The position numbers and the translations under genes were made by a program. The notes under the pieces were generated by a model. It had not been told where the DNA came from, made no database searches, and saw nothing but the letters and a program-made list of their open reading frames with translations. From contig CAUGSS010000021.1 in the NCBI GenBank assembly GCA_959602365.1, positions 1 through 47,492 of the forward strand: a DNA stretch of 47,492 nucleotides. Direction: 5' to 3'. Origin of the DNA: an uncultured Eubacteriales bacterium (GTDB taxonomy: Bacteria; Bacillota; Clostridia; Oscillospirales; Oscillospiraceae). Shown piece after piece: positions 31,812 through 39,400 of this stretch; within the stretch, counting starts at the first letter, position 1; each line of letters starts with the position of its first letter.

Positions 31812-32987
31812 ATGCATCCCTTTACCTACTACGCTCCCACAGAGGTGGTCTTCGGCCCCGGCACCGAGGAAAAGGCCGGGACATATGTCAAGAAATACGG
31901 CGGCAGCCGGGTGCTTGTGGTCTACGGCGGGGGCAGCGCCCGCCGCTCCGGCCTGCTGGACCGGGTGGGGGAGGCCCTGACCGGCGCCGGCCTGGCCTGG
32001 ACCGGCTTCGGGGGCGCCAAACCCAACCCCACCCTGGCCCACGCCCGGGAGGGGGTGCGGGCCGCCCTGGACTTCGGGGCGGATTTCGTCCTGGCGGTGG
32101 GGGGCGGCAGCGCCATCGACACCGCCAAGGCCATCGCCCACGGCGCGGCCAACCCGGAGCGGGACCTCTGGGACTTCTGGAGCCGGAAGGCGGCCCTGGA
32201 GCGCTCCACCCCGGTGGGGGTCATCCTGACCATCCCCGCCGCCGGCAGCGAGATGAGCGACTCCGCGGTGCTCACCAACGAGGACCTGCCCCGGAAGCGG
32301 GGGCTGAGCACCGACCTGAACCGGCCCAAATTCGCCATTCTGAACCCGGAGCTCACCCTCACCCTGCCCCCCTATCAGGTGGCCTGCGGGGTGGTGGACA
32401 TCATGATGCACACCCTGGACCGCTACTTCAACCCCCTGGACAACCCCCTCACCGATGCCCTGGCGGAGGGCCTGCTCCGCACCGTCATCGCCCAGGGCCG
32501 CCGGGCCCTGGCCCAGGGGCCGGATTACAGCTCCATGAGCGAGCTGATGTGGGCGGGCTCCCTGAGCCACAACGGCCTGACCGGCCTGGGGGGCAGGGGG
32601 GACTGGGCGGTCCACCAGCTGGGCCATGAGCTCTCCGCCCGGTTTGACCTGGCCCACGGGGCCTCCCTGGCCGCCGTCTGGGGCAGCTGGGCCGAGTATG
32701 TGATGCCCGCCCGCCCGGAGCGATTCGCCCGCTATGCCCGGCAGGTCTGGGACATCCGGGAGGAGGAGGACGGCGCCGCCGCCCGGGCCGGCATCCGGGC
32801 CACGGTGGACTACTTCGCCGCCCTGGGCATGCCCACCAGTTTTAGGCCCTGCGTCGGCGTCCAGACCCCGGAGACCCTGGCCGACATGGCCTATCGCTGC
32901 GCCTACGAGGGCACCCGCACCATCGGCACCCTTCGGGTGCTGGGACAGGAGGACATCCGCCGCATCTATGAGGCCGCCAACCGCTGA
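31812..32987 (+). CDS. Iron-containing alcohol dehydrogenase (butanol dehydrogenase-like)
   Basis: 391 aa, family III alcohol dehydrogenase that reduces aldehydes with NAD(P)H. Cofactor motif VGGGSAIDTAKAIAHGA (about residues 95-111). Metal ligands fit DIMMHTLDRYF (Asp and His, about 194-205) and HQLGHELSARFDLAHGASLA (two His, about 263-281). The relation to YqhD/BdhA proteins suggests a cytosolic, NADPH-preferring enzyme. It starts behind GGAGAG after its own TTGG leader; no partner gene. Confidence 0.93.
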   Translation: MHPFTYYAPTEVVFGPGTEEKAGTYVKKYGGSRVLVVYGGGSARRSGLLDRVGEALTGAGLAWTGFGGAKPNPTLAHAREGVRAALDFGADFVLAVGGGSAIDTAKAIAHGAANPERDLWDFWSRKAALERSTPVGVILTIPAAGSEMSDSAVLTNEDLPRKRGLSTDLNRPKFAILNPELTLTLPPYQVACGVVDIMMHTLDRYFNPLDNPLTDALAEGLLRTVIAQGRRALAQGPDYSSMSELMWAGSLSHNGLTGLGGRGDWAVHQLGHELSARFDLAHGASLAAVWGSWAEYVMPARPERFARYARQVWDIREEEDGAAARAGIRATVDYFAALGMPTSFRPCVGVQTPETLADMAYRCAYEGTRTIGTLRVLGQEDIRRIYEAANR

Positions 32988-33005
32988 AGGAGCGGGAGTA
33001 CAGAC

Positions 33006-33040
33006 AGCGCCGCCGCGCCCCCAGGGGCGACGGCGGCGCT
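33006..33040. terminator. Terminator between the alcohol dehydrogenase and lipoprotein genes
   Basis: AGCGCCGCCG pairs with CGGCGGCGCT, with an inner GCCCC/GGGGC stem, and TTTATTTC follows on the plus strand. Confidence 0.85.
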
Positions 33041-33045
33041 TTATT

Positions 33046-33831
33046 TCAAAATTGGAATTGAACCGGATAGGCGTAGATGGTGTAATTTGCCACGAGCTCC
33101 GCGGTCACATCAGGAGGAAGAGAGAGGGATGCAGCTTCGAAGCCCATGGTCTCACCGGCCGGAAGGTCATTCAATACCGTACTCAAGACGCCAATGGGAG
33201 CGCCGGATGTGTCGTATAGAATCGCAGCCACATACACCATAGACGCCTCCGCCTCAGTGGTGTTGGTCACCCGGCCCATGAGCTTCAGTCCCCACAGGTC
33301 ATCGTCGCTGATAGATATGTCTGTGACGTCGTACCGCACACAGGGTACCGAGGCCTCGTCAACGTCCAGATGAGGAAGCACTGTGTAGTTTCCCTGGGGG
33401 TCCAGCTGATCAAAGGTGGTCTCCTCATACAGATATCCCTTTTCACCGGGCTGTAATACATCGGGATAAATGGAGACGTAGGATTGCGCTGCGGCCAGAT
33501 TGCCGGTGCTGTCCTCCAGATCATAGGTGCCGGAGCTGAGATAGAGGGCCTGACCGCCTGTATTGGTGATTTCCACAATGGTCTGTCCCCAGACGCTGCC
33601 GATGGAGTCCTCGTAGACCTTGCAGGATGAATAGGTGACCTCATAGGGGTCTGCTGCTTCCGCGCTGTCGGAAGGGACATCAACCGGCGTGGAGCTGGCA
33701 GGTGTCGAAGCGGCGGGCAACTGACCGGAGGAATCCGGGGCGGAGACACTTGCGTCGGACCCCGTGGTTCCACAGGCGGTCAGTAAGGCGAGGCAGAGCA
33801 GAGCGCACAGAATGGCATATCTTTTTTTCAT
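33046..33831 (-). CDS. Lipoprotein under XRE control, unknown function
   Basis: 261 aa. Lipoprotein signal MKKRYAILCALLCLALLTAC, then a Ser/Pro-rich linker (about 24-60) and two beta-rich segments (TIVEITNTGGQALYL, then LKLMGRVTNTTEAEASMVYV), which look like immunoglobulin-like FxLYD domains. I chose the ATG at 33831, 8 nt after GAGAGG. It is divergent from a small XRE regulator and has a consensus promoter framed by two copies of a palindrome, so its expression is probably switched by that regulator. Confidence 0.82.
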   Translation of the reverse strand: MKKRYAILCALLCLALLTACGTTGSDASVSAPDSSGQLPAASTPASSTPVDVPSDSAEAADPYEVTYSSCKVYEDSIGSVWGQTIVEITNTGGQALYLSSGTYDLEDSTGNLAAAQSYVSIYPDVLQPGEKGYLYEETTFDQLDPQGNYTVLPHLDVDEASVPCVRYDVTDISISDDDLWGLKLMGRVTNTTEAEASMVYVAAILYDTSGAPIGVLSTVLNDLPAGETMGFEAASLSLPPDVTAELVANYTIYAYPVQFQF

Positions 33832-33855
33832 AGCATTCACCTCTCAAAATTGCAT

Positions 33856-33871
33856 AGTACTTATAAGTACT
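33856..33871. promoter_or_regulatory. Operator palindrome, copy 1
   Basis: AGTACTTATAAGTACT is a perfect 16-bp palindrome, placed at the expected transcription start of the lipoprotein gene. Confidence 0.75.
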
Positions 33872-33880
33872 AATATGACA

Positions 33881-33909
33881 ATTATACAAGGCGTCTGTGT
33901 TACTGTCAA
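33881..33909 (-). promoter_or_regulatory. Consensus promoter of the lipoprotein gene
   Basis: On the minus strand TTGACA, 17 bp, TATAAT: a perfect sigma-A promoter. Such strength suggests the gene needs a repressor. Confidence 0.9.
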
Positions 33910-33910
33910 T

Positions 33911-33926
33911 AGTACTAATCAGTGCT
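33911..33926. promoter_or_regulatory. Operator palindrome, copy 2
   Basis: AGTACTAATCAGTGCT is an imperfect copy of the palindrome at 33856, 55 bp away (about five helical turns), next to the -35 box and just before the regulator gene. The two copies may be bridged by one regulator. Confidence 0.65.
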
Positions 33927-33942
33927 TTGTGAGGGTGACCCT

Positions 33943-34149
33943 ATGTATTTTCCACGGCTGCGTGATCTTCGGGAGGATGCGGATCTGACCCAGGCCCAGG
34001 TTGCAGAACTGCTGCATATACGTCAGACGGTTTATTCCCGCTATGAGCGGGGCTATCAGACCATTCCCCTGGAGCATCTGATCACGCTGGCGGATTATTA
34101 CCGCGTCTCCGTGGACTATCTTTTGGGGCGGACGAACCGGATGCGGTGA
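33943..34149 (+). CDS. Small XRE-family regulator
   Basis: 68 aa, hardly more than one Cro/C1 helix-turn-helix: LRDLREDADLTQAQVAELLH, then RQTVYSRYERGYQTIP, and LADYYRVSVDYLLGRTN. It starts at ATG 33943, 7 nt after GAGGG. Divergent from the lipoprotein; the two palindromes between them are its probable binding sites, with autoregulation. Confidence 0.88.
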   Translation: MYFPRLRDLREDADLTQAQVAELLHIRQTVYSRYERGYQTIPLEHLITLADYYRVSVDYLLGRTNRMR

Positions 34150-34180
34150 TTATGGCATTGCAGGCATTGCAATCGCCGCA

Positions 34181-34232
34181 ACTATGGGCAGGGCCTGGGC
34201 ACTCAAGCGAGTGTCCAGACCCTGCCCATAGT
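34181..34232. terminator. Long hairpin between convergent genes
   Basis: ACTATGGGCAGGG...CACTC pairs with GAGTG...CCCTGCCCATAGT around AAGC, a 24-bp stem with two mismatches. It has no T-run, so termination is not certain; it may stabilise 3' ends. Confidence 0.6.
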
Positions 34233-34264
34233 GCAATCTGTACGCGGTGCCAGGAGGGGAGCGA

Positions 34265-34702
34265 TCACTCCGCCTCCGGATATAATCTCCCGTCCCCGGC
34301 CATCAGGGCGGTCATTTCCTCGATGCGCTCCAGGGGGAAGGGGGGCTGGGAGAGGGGCCGCATGGCGATGGACATCAGTTTCATCGGGTTGTCGTCCGCC
34401 GCCACCCGGTTGGAGCTGAGCTGGCCGCACCGCCGGCAGCGGTGAATGATGGCCCATTCCCGGTTTTTCCGAACCCAGACCCCCACCGGGTCCATGATGC
34501 CGCCGCAGTCCGCCGCCCGGTCGCCGGGCTCCAGGTCCAGGTGCAGGCTGCTCAGGCAGTTGGGACAGTGGTTGCGGTGGCCGCTGCCCGCCCCGGCGGA
34601 GACCACCAGGCGGCCGCACACCTTGCAGGTAAAGCTGTCCTCGCAGGCGTGGGTTTTATAGTAGCCCTTTTCATATTGTCTTCGTTTGTTTTCGCGGTTC
34701 AT
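34265..34702 (-). CDS. RNHCP-domain zinc-ribbon-like protein
   Basis: 145 aa. It contains the eponymous RNHCPNC motif, with Cys pairs FTCKVCGRLV, HCPNC and HRCRRCGQLSSNR that probably bind zinc. The family is small, cytoplasmic and uncharacterised. It starts at ATG 34702, 8 nt after GGAGG, 30 nt past the MarR gene on the same strand, so both are probably cotranscribed. Confidence 0.9.
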   Translation of the reverse strand: MNRENKRRQYEKGYYKTHACEDSFTCKVCGRLVVSAGAGSGHRNHCPNCLSSLHLDLEPGDRAADCGGIMDPVGVWVRKNREWAIIHRCRRCGQLSSNRVAADDNPMKLMSIAMRPLSQPPFPLERIEEMTALMAGDGRLYPEAE

Positions 34703-34732
34703 ACTGGTTTCCTCCATAGGACGGCGAAGCTG

Positions 34733-35167
34733 TCAGGTCAGCATGGTCTGCAGATGCCGCTTCAGCCCATCTCTGTATTTCTGCGTCAGCCGCAGGTACT
34801 CCCGCTGTTCCTCCGGCGTCCACTCGTTCCAAATTTTTTGTTCCGCTTCCAGCAGGGGGACGACCCGTTGGGCGGCGAAGGCCTTTCCCTGTTCCGTCAG
34901 GCAGACAATGGTGTTCCGCCCCTGGCCCTGCTCCAGATATACAATCCCATCCCGTTCCAGCTTGCGGATGGCGGAATTGATGGTCTGCCGGCTGATGCCG
35001 GTCAGTCGGCCGATCTCGCTCTGGGAGCAGCGGCTGCCCTGATCGCAGAGCACATACAGGATATTCTGCACGCTGTCGGAGAGCCCCATTTTGACAGCGG
35101 CCTCGTGGTACAGGGCGTTGATCTCACCGGCCAGATAGGTGTACTGTTCCGAAGTAATATAGTGCAT
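34733..35167 (-). CDS. MarR-family transcriptional regulator
   Basis: 144 aa. Winged helix: SQSEIGRLTGISRQTINSAI (recognition helix), wing RDGIVYLEQGQGRNTIVCLT. Dimerising helices at both ends. It starts at ATG 35167, 8 nt after AAGGAG. Two copies of a CCGATTTCGGACAT-type site sit on its own promoter, so it probably represses itself and the downstream RNHCP gene. The ligand is unknown. Confidence 0.9.
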   Translation of the reverse strand: MHYITSEQYTYLAGEINALYHEAAVKMGLSDSVQNILYVLCDQGSRCSQSEIGRLTGISRQTINSAIRKLERDGIVYLEQGQGRNTIVCLTEQGKAFAAQRVVPLLEAEQKIWNEWTPEEQREYLRLTQKYRDGLKRHLQTMLT

Positions 35168-35182
35168 GCAGTTCACTCCTTG

Positions 35183-35229
35183 TCTGATTTCGGACATCTA
35201 TATTATATCCGATTTCGGACATAAGTCAA
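35183..35229 (-). promoter_or_regulatory. MarR promoter with two operator copies
   Basis: On the minus strand TTGACT and TATAAT are 16 bp apart. TCCGATTTCGGACAT (35208-35222, core dyad TCCGA-TT-TCGGA) fills the spacer, and TCTGATTTCGGACAT (35183-35197) covers the transcription start. Copies are 25 bp apart. Typical autorepression layout. Confidence 0.8.
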
Positions 35230-35278
35230 GGGGAAGTTTTGCGTCCGCTGAGGATGGCGCTGTGGGTTTTGCAGGCCA

Positions 35279-35296
35279 TTGTGACTTTTTTCACAA
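35279..35296. promoter_or_regulatory. Rex-like operator
   Basis: TTGTGACTTTTTTCACAA matches the Rex redox-repressor consensus TTGTGAA-N4-TTCACAA at 13 of 14 fixed positions. A CRP/FNR-type dyad (TGTGA-N6-TCACA) is the alternative reading. It is 92 nt before the 23-aa small ORF. Confidence 0.55.
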
Positions 35297-35300
35297 AAAG

Positions 35301-35353
35301 TTAACATAAAATTCATGCGTTCTGCTCTTGAATCTCGGAGCGGTTTATGTTAA
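35301..35353 (+). promoter_or_regulatory. Inverted repeat and promoter of the 23-aa small ORF
   Basis: TTAACATAAA (35301-35310) and TTTATGTTAA (35344-35353) are perfect inverted copies. TTGAAT (35328) and TAAGCT (35351) 17 bp apart are the best promoter candidate; TATACA overlaps at 35356. Confidence 0.5.
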
Positions 35354-35387
35354 GCTATACAGGAAATCTAAGAGAGGAGGGATAGAC

Positions 35388-35459
35388 ATGGATCAGAAGA
35401 AGCGCATTGATCTGGACGATCTGATCTATACGGATGACTGGTACGCAAGTGAGCGGTAA
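35388..35459 (+). CDS. Small ORF of 23 aa with a DLDDLIYT motif
   Basis: A 23-codon frame, MDQKKRIDLDDLIYTDDWY then ASER, with a strong ribosome site (AGGAGGG, 6 nt before ATG), an AT-rich promoter region and a Rex-like operator. A strong terminator lies about 90 nt past the stop, so the transcript holds only this frame. It shares DLDDLI-[FY]-T, an acidic stretch and a final [DE]R with the 37-aa ORF at 7672-7785. There is no signal peptide or membrane helix. I recognise no family; it could be a regulatory or sensor peptide, or the transcript could act as RNA. Confidence 0.6.
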   Translation: MDQKKRIDLDDLIYTDDWYASER

Positions 35460-35546
35460 AGGGATTTTCGACAACAGAAAATACCGGCAGTCATGCCGTT
35501 TGGATCACGCTGAGTTCGTCTGAACCGGCGTTATTTTTATATTTAA

Positions 35547-35585
35547 AATGGGGCTGTTGCAGCAGATGCAACAGCCCCATTTTTT
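35547..35585 (+). terminator. Terminator of the small-ORF transcript
   Basis: AATGGGGCTGTTGC pairs with GCAACAGCCCCATT around 7 nt, followed by TTTT. A smaller hairpin (CGGCA-GTCA-TGCCG, about 35487) lies between the ORF and it. Confidence 0.92.
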
Positions 35586-35731
35586 GTTATCCTAAGCGCC
35601 CCCCGCTTTTCGTCATCTTAAGCGGTCCGTTTTTCGCCATCCAGAACGCTTTGCTTGTTGTCATCCTAAGCGCCCCACTTTTCGCCATCCAGAGCACTCT
35701 GCTTTTTGTCATCCTGAGCGCCAGCGAAGGA
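35586..35731. repeat. Six degenerate 24-bp tandem repeats
   Basis: Units begin at 35586 (26 bp), 35612, 35636, 35660, 35684 and 35708, each of the form G[TC]CATCC[TA]-AGCGC-N-CTTTT. Odd and even units differ consistently (GTCATCCTAAGCG against GCCATCCAGAACG), hinting at a 48-bp higher-order unit. No ORF spans them. Confidence 0.8.
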
Positions 35732-35797
35732 TCTTTTCCCGCCCTTTGCCCCTGGGGAGAGAGCAGCCGCGCCCCCCTTGGAACTCAGCATGACAGG
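35706..35797. repeat. Palindromic repeat element of about 90 bp
   Basis: TGTCATCCTGAG at the left and CTCAGCATGACA at the right are inverted copies (11 of 12). GTCATCCTGAGCG-x-AGCGAAGGATC is, from general knowledge, a common dispersed repeat in clostridial genomes. No coding capacity. Confidence 0.6.
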
Positions 35798-35830
35798 ATC
35801 ACTTTGTTTGGCGGCGGTCCCGCCGTGCAT

Positions 35831-36367
35831 TTAGAGGTGGACAAAGATGGGGGTGTGGTGGATGGCGGGCAGGATTGTTTCCAACAGGTCGGCGGTGCGC
35901 AGTCTCAGGCTGGAGGTGTTCCGGCAGGGGTGGCAGCCAAAGGTGCCGCTCTCCGCCACCGGGGCGTCCATGACCAGCTGGACCCGGTTCTCCCGGTCAT
36001 TCATCAGCCCCAGCACACTGACGCTGCCCGGGGCGGTGTCCAGAAGTTCCCGCATCTGCTCGGCCGAGGCAAAGCTCAGCCGGGCCACCCCCAGCTGACG
36101 GGAGAGCTCCTTGGTGAAAAACCGCTTGTCCCCGGGCATCATCAGCAGGTAGAACTGGGTCTGCTGGCGGTTGCAGAGGAACAAATTCTTGCAGATCAGC
36201 GTCCCCAGGGCCCGGTCGATGTCGGCGCAGACCTCCATGGTCTCCGCCGCCGGGTGGTCGATGCGCTGGTAGACCACCCCGAGGGCATCCAGCAGATCGT
36301 AACAGCGCACTTCTTCGGCGGGCCGCCCGTCCAGATCGGCGGGGCGGCCGGATTGTAATTGCAGCAT
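35831..36367 (-). CDS. ProX/PrdX-type prolyl-tRNA deacylase (YbaK/EbsC fold)
   Basis: 178 aa, a free-standing editing domain that removes alanine or other wrong residues from tRNA-Pro. Typical features: KNLFLCNRQQTQFYLLMMPG with the catalytic Lys early, then LGVARLSFASAEQMRELL and PGSVSVLGLMND. Size and order match PrdX proteins. It starts at ATG 36367 behind AGGAG and is monocistronic. Confidence 0.9.
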   Translation of the reverse strand: MLQLQSGRPADLDGRPAEEVRCYDLLDALGVVYQRIDHPAAETMEVCADIDRALGTLICKNLFLCNRQQTQFYLLMMPGDKRFFTKELSRQLGVARLSFASAEQMRELLDTAPGSVSVLGLMNDRENRVQLVMDAPVAESGTFGCHPCRNTSSLRLRTADLLETILPAIHHTPIFVHL

Positions 36368-36397
36368 ATGAGATCAACTCCTGAACAGACAAAGGGC

Positions 36398-36435
36398 AGG
36401 GGAACGAGGGCGGACGCCGTTGTTCCCCTGCCGTC
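36398..36435 (-). terminator. Terminator of the FtsH-like gene
   Basis: GGCAGGGGAAC pairs with GTTCCCCTGCC around 16 nt; CCCTTTG follows on the minus strand. Confidence 0.7.
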
Positions 36436-36468
36436 AGTGTATTGTGAGGTGCCGTCCGACGGGCGGAT

Positions 36469-39400
36469 TCAGCGGTTCAGAATCTCCATGAACTCCTCTC
36501 CAGTGATGGTCTCCTTTTCAAAGAGGAACCGGGCCAGCTCGTCCAGCTTGGCCTCGTTCGCCTTCAGCAGGTCGAAGGCCTTCTTGTGCTGGGTGCGGAC
36601 AATCTCGATGACTTTTTCATCCATGGCCCGGGCGGTGTCCTCGCTGCACTGGCGGGCGCTCCCGCCCCCCAGATAACCGCCCTGGCTGCGCTCCAGGCAC
36701 ACCATGTCGAATTCCTCGGTCATGCCGTAGCGGGCCACAATGGAGCGGGCCAGCCGGGTAGCCTTCTCGATGTCGTTGGAGGCACCGGTGTAGATCTCGT
36801 GGAAGTGGACCTCCTCGGCGGCCCGGCCGGCGCATACGGTGACGATGCGGTTTTCCAGCTGGGTGCGGCTGTACATCACCGGCTCGGTGGTCTCCAGCTG
36901 CTGGGCGAAGCCCAGCACCCCGGAGGTGCGGGGGAGCACGGTGATCTTCTGCACCGGAGCGGAGTGGGTCTGGAGGGCGCCGGCCAGGGCGTGGCCGATC
37001 TCATGGTAGCAGGTGATCCACTTCTCCTGCTCGCTCATGATCTGGTTCTTCTTCAGATAGCCCACCGAGGTGATGTCAATGCTCTCCTCCAGGTCGGCCT
37101 GGCTCACCTTCTCCCGGCCCTGGCGCAGGGCCAGCAGGGCGGCCTCGTTGACGATATTGCGCAGCTCGGCGCCGGAGCAGCCGGCGGCCAGCCGGGCCAC
37201 CTCGTTGACGTCGATGTTTTCTTCGCTTTTCACCTTGCCCAGGTAGTGGTTCAGGATCTCCATCCGCCCGGTCAGGTCAGGCAGCTCCACGGGCACCTCA
37301 CGGTCAAAGCGGCCGGGCCGGCGCAGGGCGGGGTCCAGCAGCTCGGGGCGGTTGGTGGCGGCCAGCACGATGATCTCGCACTTGTCGTCAAAGCCGTCCA
37401 GCTCGGTGAGCAGCTGGATCAGGGTGGAGTCGCTGGAGGCGGCGCCGGAGCGGGAGGTGCCGATGGCGTCGATCTCGTCGATAAAGACGATGCAGGGGGC
37501 CAGCTCCCGGGCCTTCTGGAACAGGCTGCGCACCTTCTCGGCCCCGGTGCCCACATACCGGTCCACAAAGTCGCTGCCGGAGATGGACAGGAAGGGGACG
37601 CCGGACTCCCCGGCCACCGCCTTGGCCAGCATGGTCTTGCCGGTGCCCGGAGGGCCGTAGAGCAGGGCGCCGTGGGGGATCCGGGCGCCGATGGAGTGGA
37701 ATTTTGCCGGGTGCTTCAGAAAGTCCACCACCTCCATCAGCAGCTCCTTGGCCTCGTCCTCGCCGCACACGTCGGCGAAGCGGATCTTGGCGTCCTCCTC
37801 GGAGAAGAGGGTGGCGCCGGAGTCATGCTTGCCAAAGACCATGGCGCCGTTGCTGGCGGAGCTCATCTCCTCGGCGGCCTTTTCAAAGTCGGAGGGCAGC
37901 AGGGTGGTCAGCTCCGCCTTCTCCAGCTTGGCCCGCATCACCGCCTTGCTCCAGGTGCGCTCAAACAGATTGCGCACAAACCGGGCGTTGGAGAAGGTGG
38001 GGCTTAAGTAGATGTTGTTGGGCAGGGTGCGGAAGTACTCCCGCACCTTGTCGATGAACTCCTCGCCAAAGAGGAAGTCCTTTCGGGCCTGGGCGAAAAA
38101 GATCTCGGAAAGCTGTTCCCGGGTGTAGTTGGGGAATTTGATCTCGTAGGGCATCCGCTGAACCAGGCCGGGATTGGAGCGCATCAGCTCGTCCACGTTG
38201 TCCTTGTAGCCGGCCATAATGACCACCATGTCGTCCCGGTGGTTCTCCATCTCGCTGAGCAGGGTGTTCAGGGCCTCGGCGTTGAAGGAGGAGGAGCCCC
38301 CGTTGTTCTCCTTGACCGCCAGGGCATAGGCCTCGTCGATGAACAGCACGCTGCCGTAGGCGTCCCGGCAGATCTGGGCCACCTTGGGGGCGGTGTGGCC
38401 CACATACTTGGCGATCAGATCCACGCCCTCGTATTCAAAGAACACGCCCTTGCGCAGAATGCCCCGCTCCTTGAGGATCTGTCCCAGGATCCGGGCCACG
38501 GTGGTTTTGCCGGTGCCCGGGTTGCCCACAAAGCGCATGTGGATGGAGGGACGGGCGGAAGAGGAGGTGTTTTTGACCGCATACTCGATCAGGGCGACAA
38601 TCTCGTTAATCTGTTCCGCCACCGGCTCGATGCCGATCAGCTGCTTGAGCTTTTCCTCACCGGACAGGTCCTGCATGTCGCTGTCGCTGTCCAGCCGCTT
38701 CAGATCGGCGGCGGTGATTACGCCTCCCACCTCGGCGCCGGGCGGGGTGAGGCGGAGCTTTTCGTAGACCAGCTGGTCCACAATCTTCTCCACCGACTTG
38801 ATGCCGTAAAACCGGCCGTCGCTCTTCTCCAGGGCCACCAGCTGGGCCAGGATGGGCTCTGCCGAGGCGTCCAGGGTGTAGCCGTACTCCTTGGCGGCCA
38901 GGACGGCGCACTTGCTCAGATCCTCGAAGTCCATGGGCACAAAGGTGATGGTCCGCAGGAAGAACACGTCGTCCAGGATCGACTGGATGTTTTCCAGGGC
39001 CTTCTGCTCCAGGAAGGGGATGCGGAAGACCAGCACGCTCCGGCTGGCGGAGTAAATGGTGCGCAGCAGGCCGCGATAGCCGGTTTGATCCAGATTGCCC
39101 ATACACTGACTCAGATCCAGGCAGACCACGCAGCCCTCCAGCTTGGGCAGTTCCTTGCGCAGGTTGGCCTCCAGTTTGGAGATGTCGTCCAGGTCTTCCA
39201 GATTGGGCAGGCGGATCTCCACCGCGTCGGAGTCGGAGATCAGCTTCTGCTCCCGGAGCAGCTTGGCGAACAATTTCAGGGCGGTGGTCAGGCCATAGCC
39301 GTCGTCAATGGTGAAGAGGTAGCTGTTGCGCTGGAGGTAGGACTGGCCCTTCAGCGCCCGCAGGGCGGGGGCCATCTGGGTCAGTTCGTCGGCCAGTGCC

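Noticed and set aside
30837..32657. 606-aa minus-strand frame opposite purC and the alcohol dehydrogenase
   Set aside because: It crosses two genes and a terminator; compositional shadow.
35586..35731. CRISPR-like array of 24-bp units
   Set aside because: Units are directly adjacent and degenerate, without spacers, and no cas gene is present.
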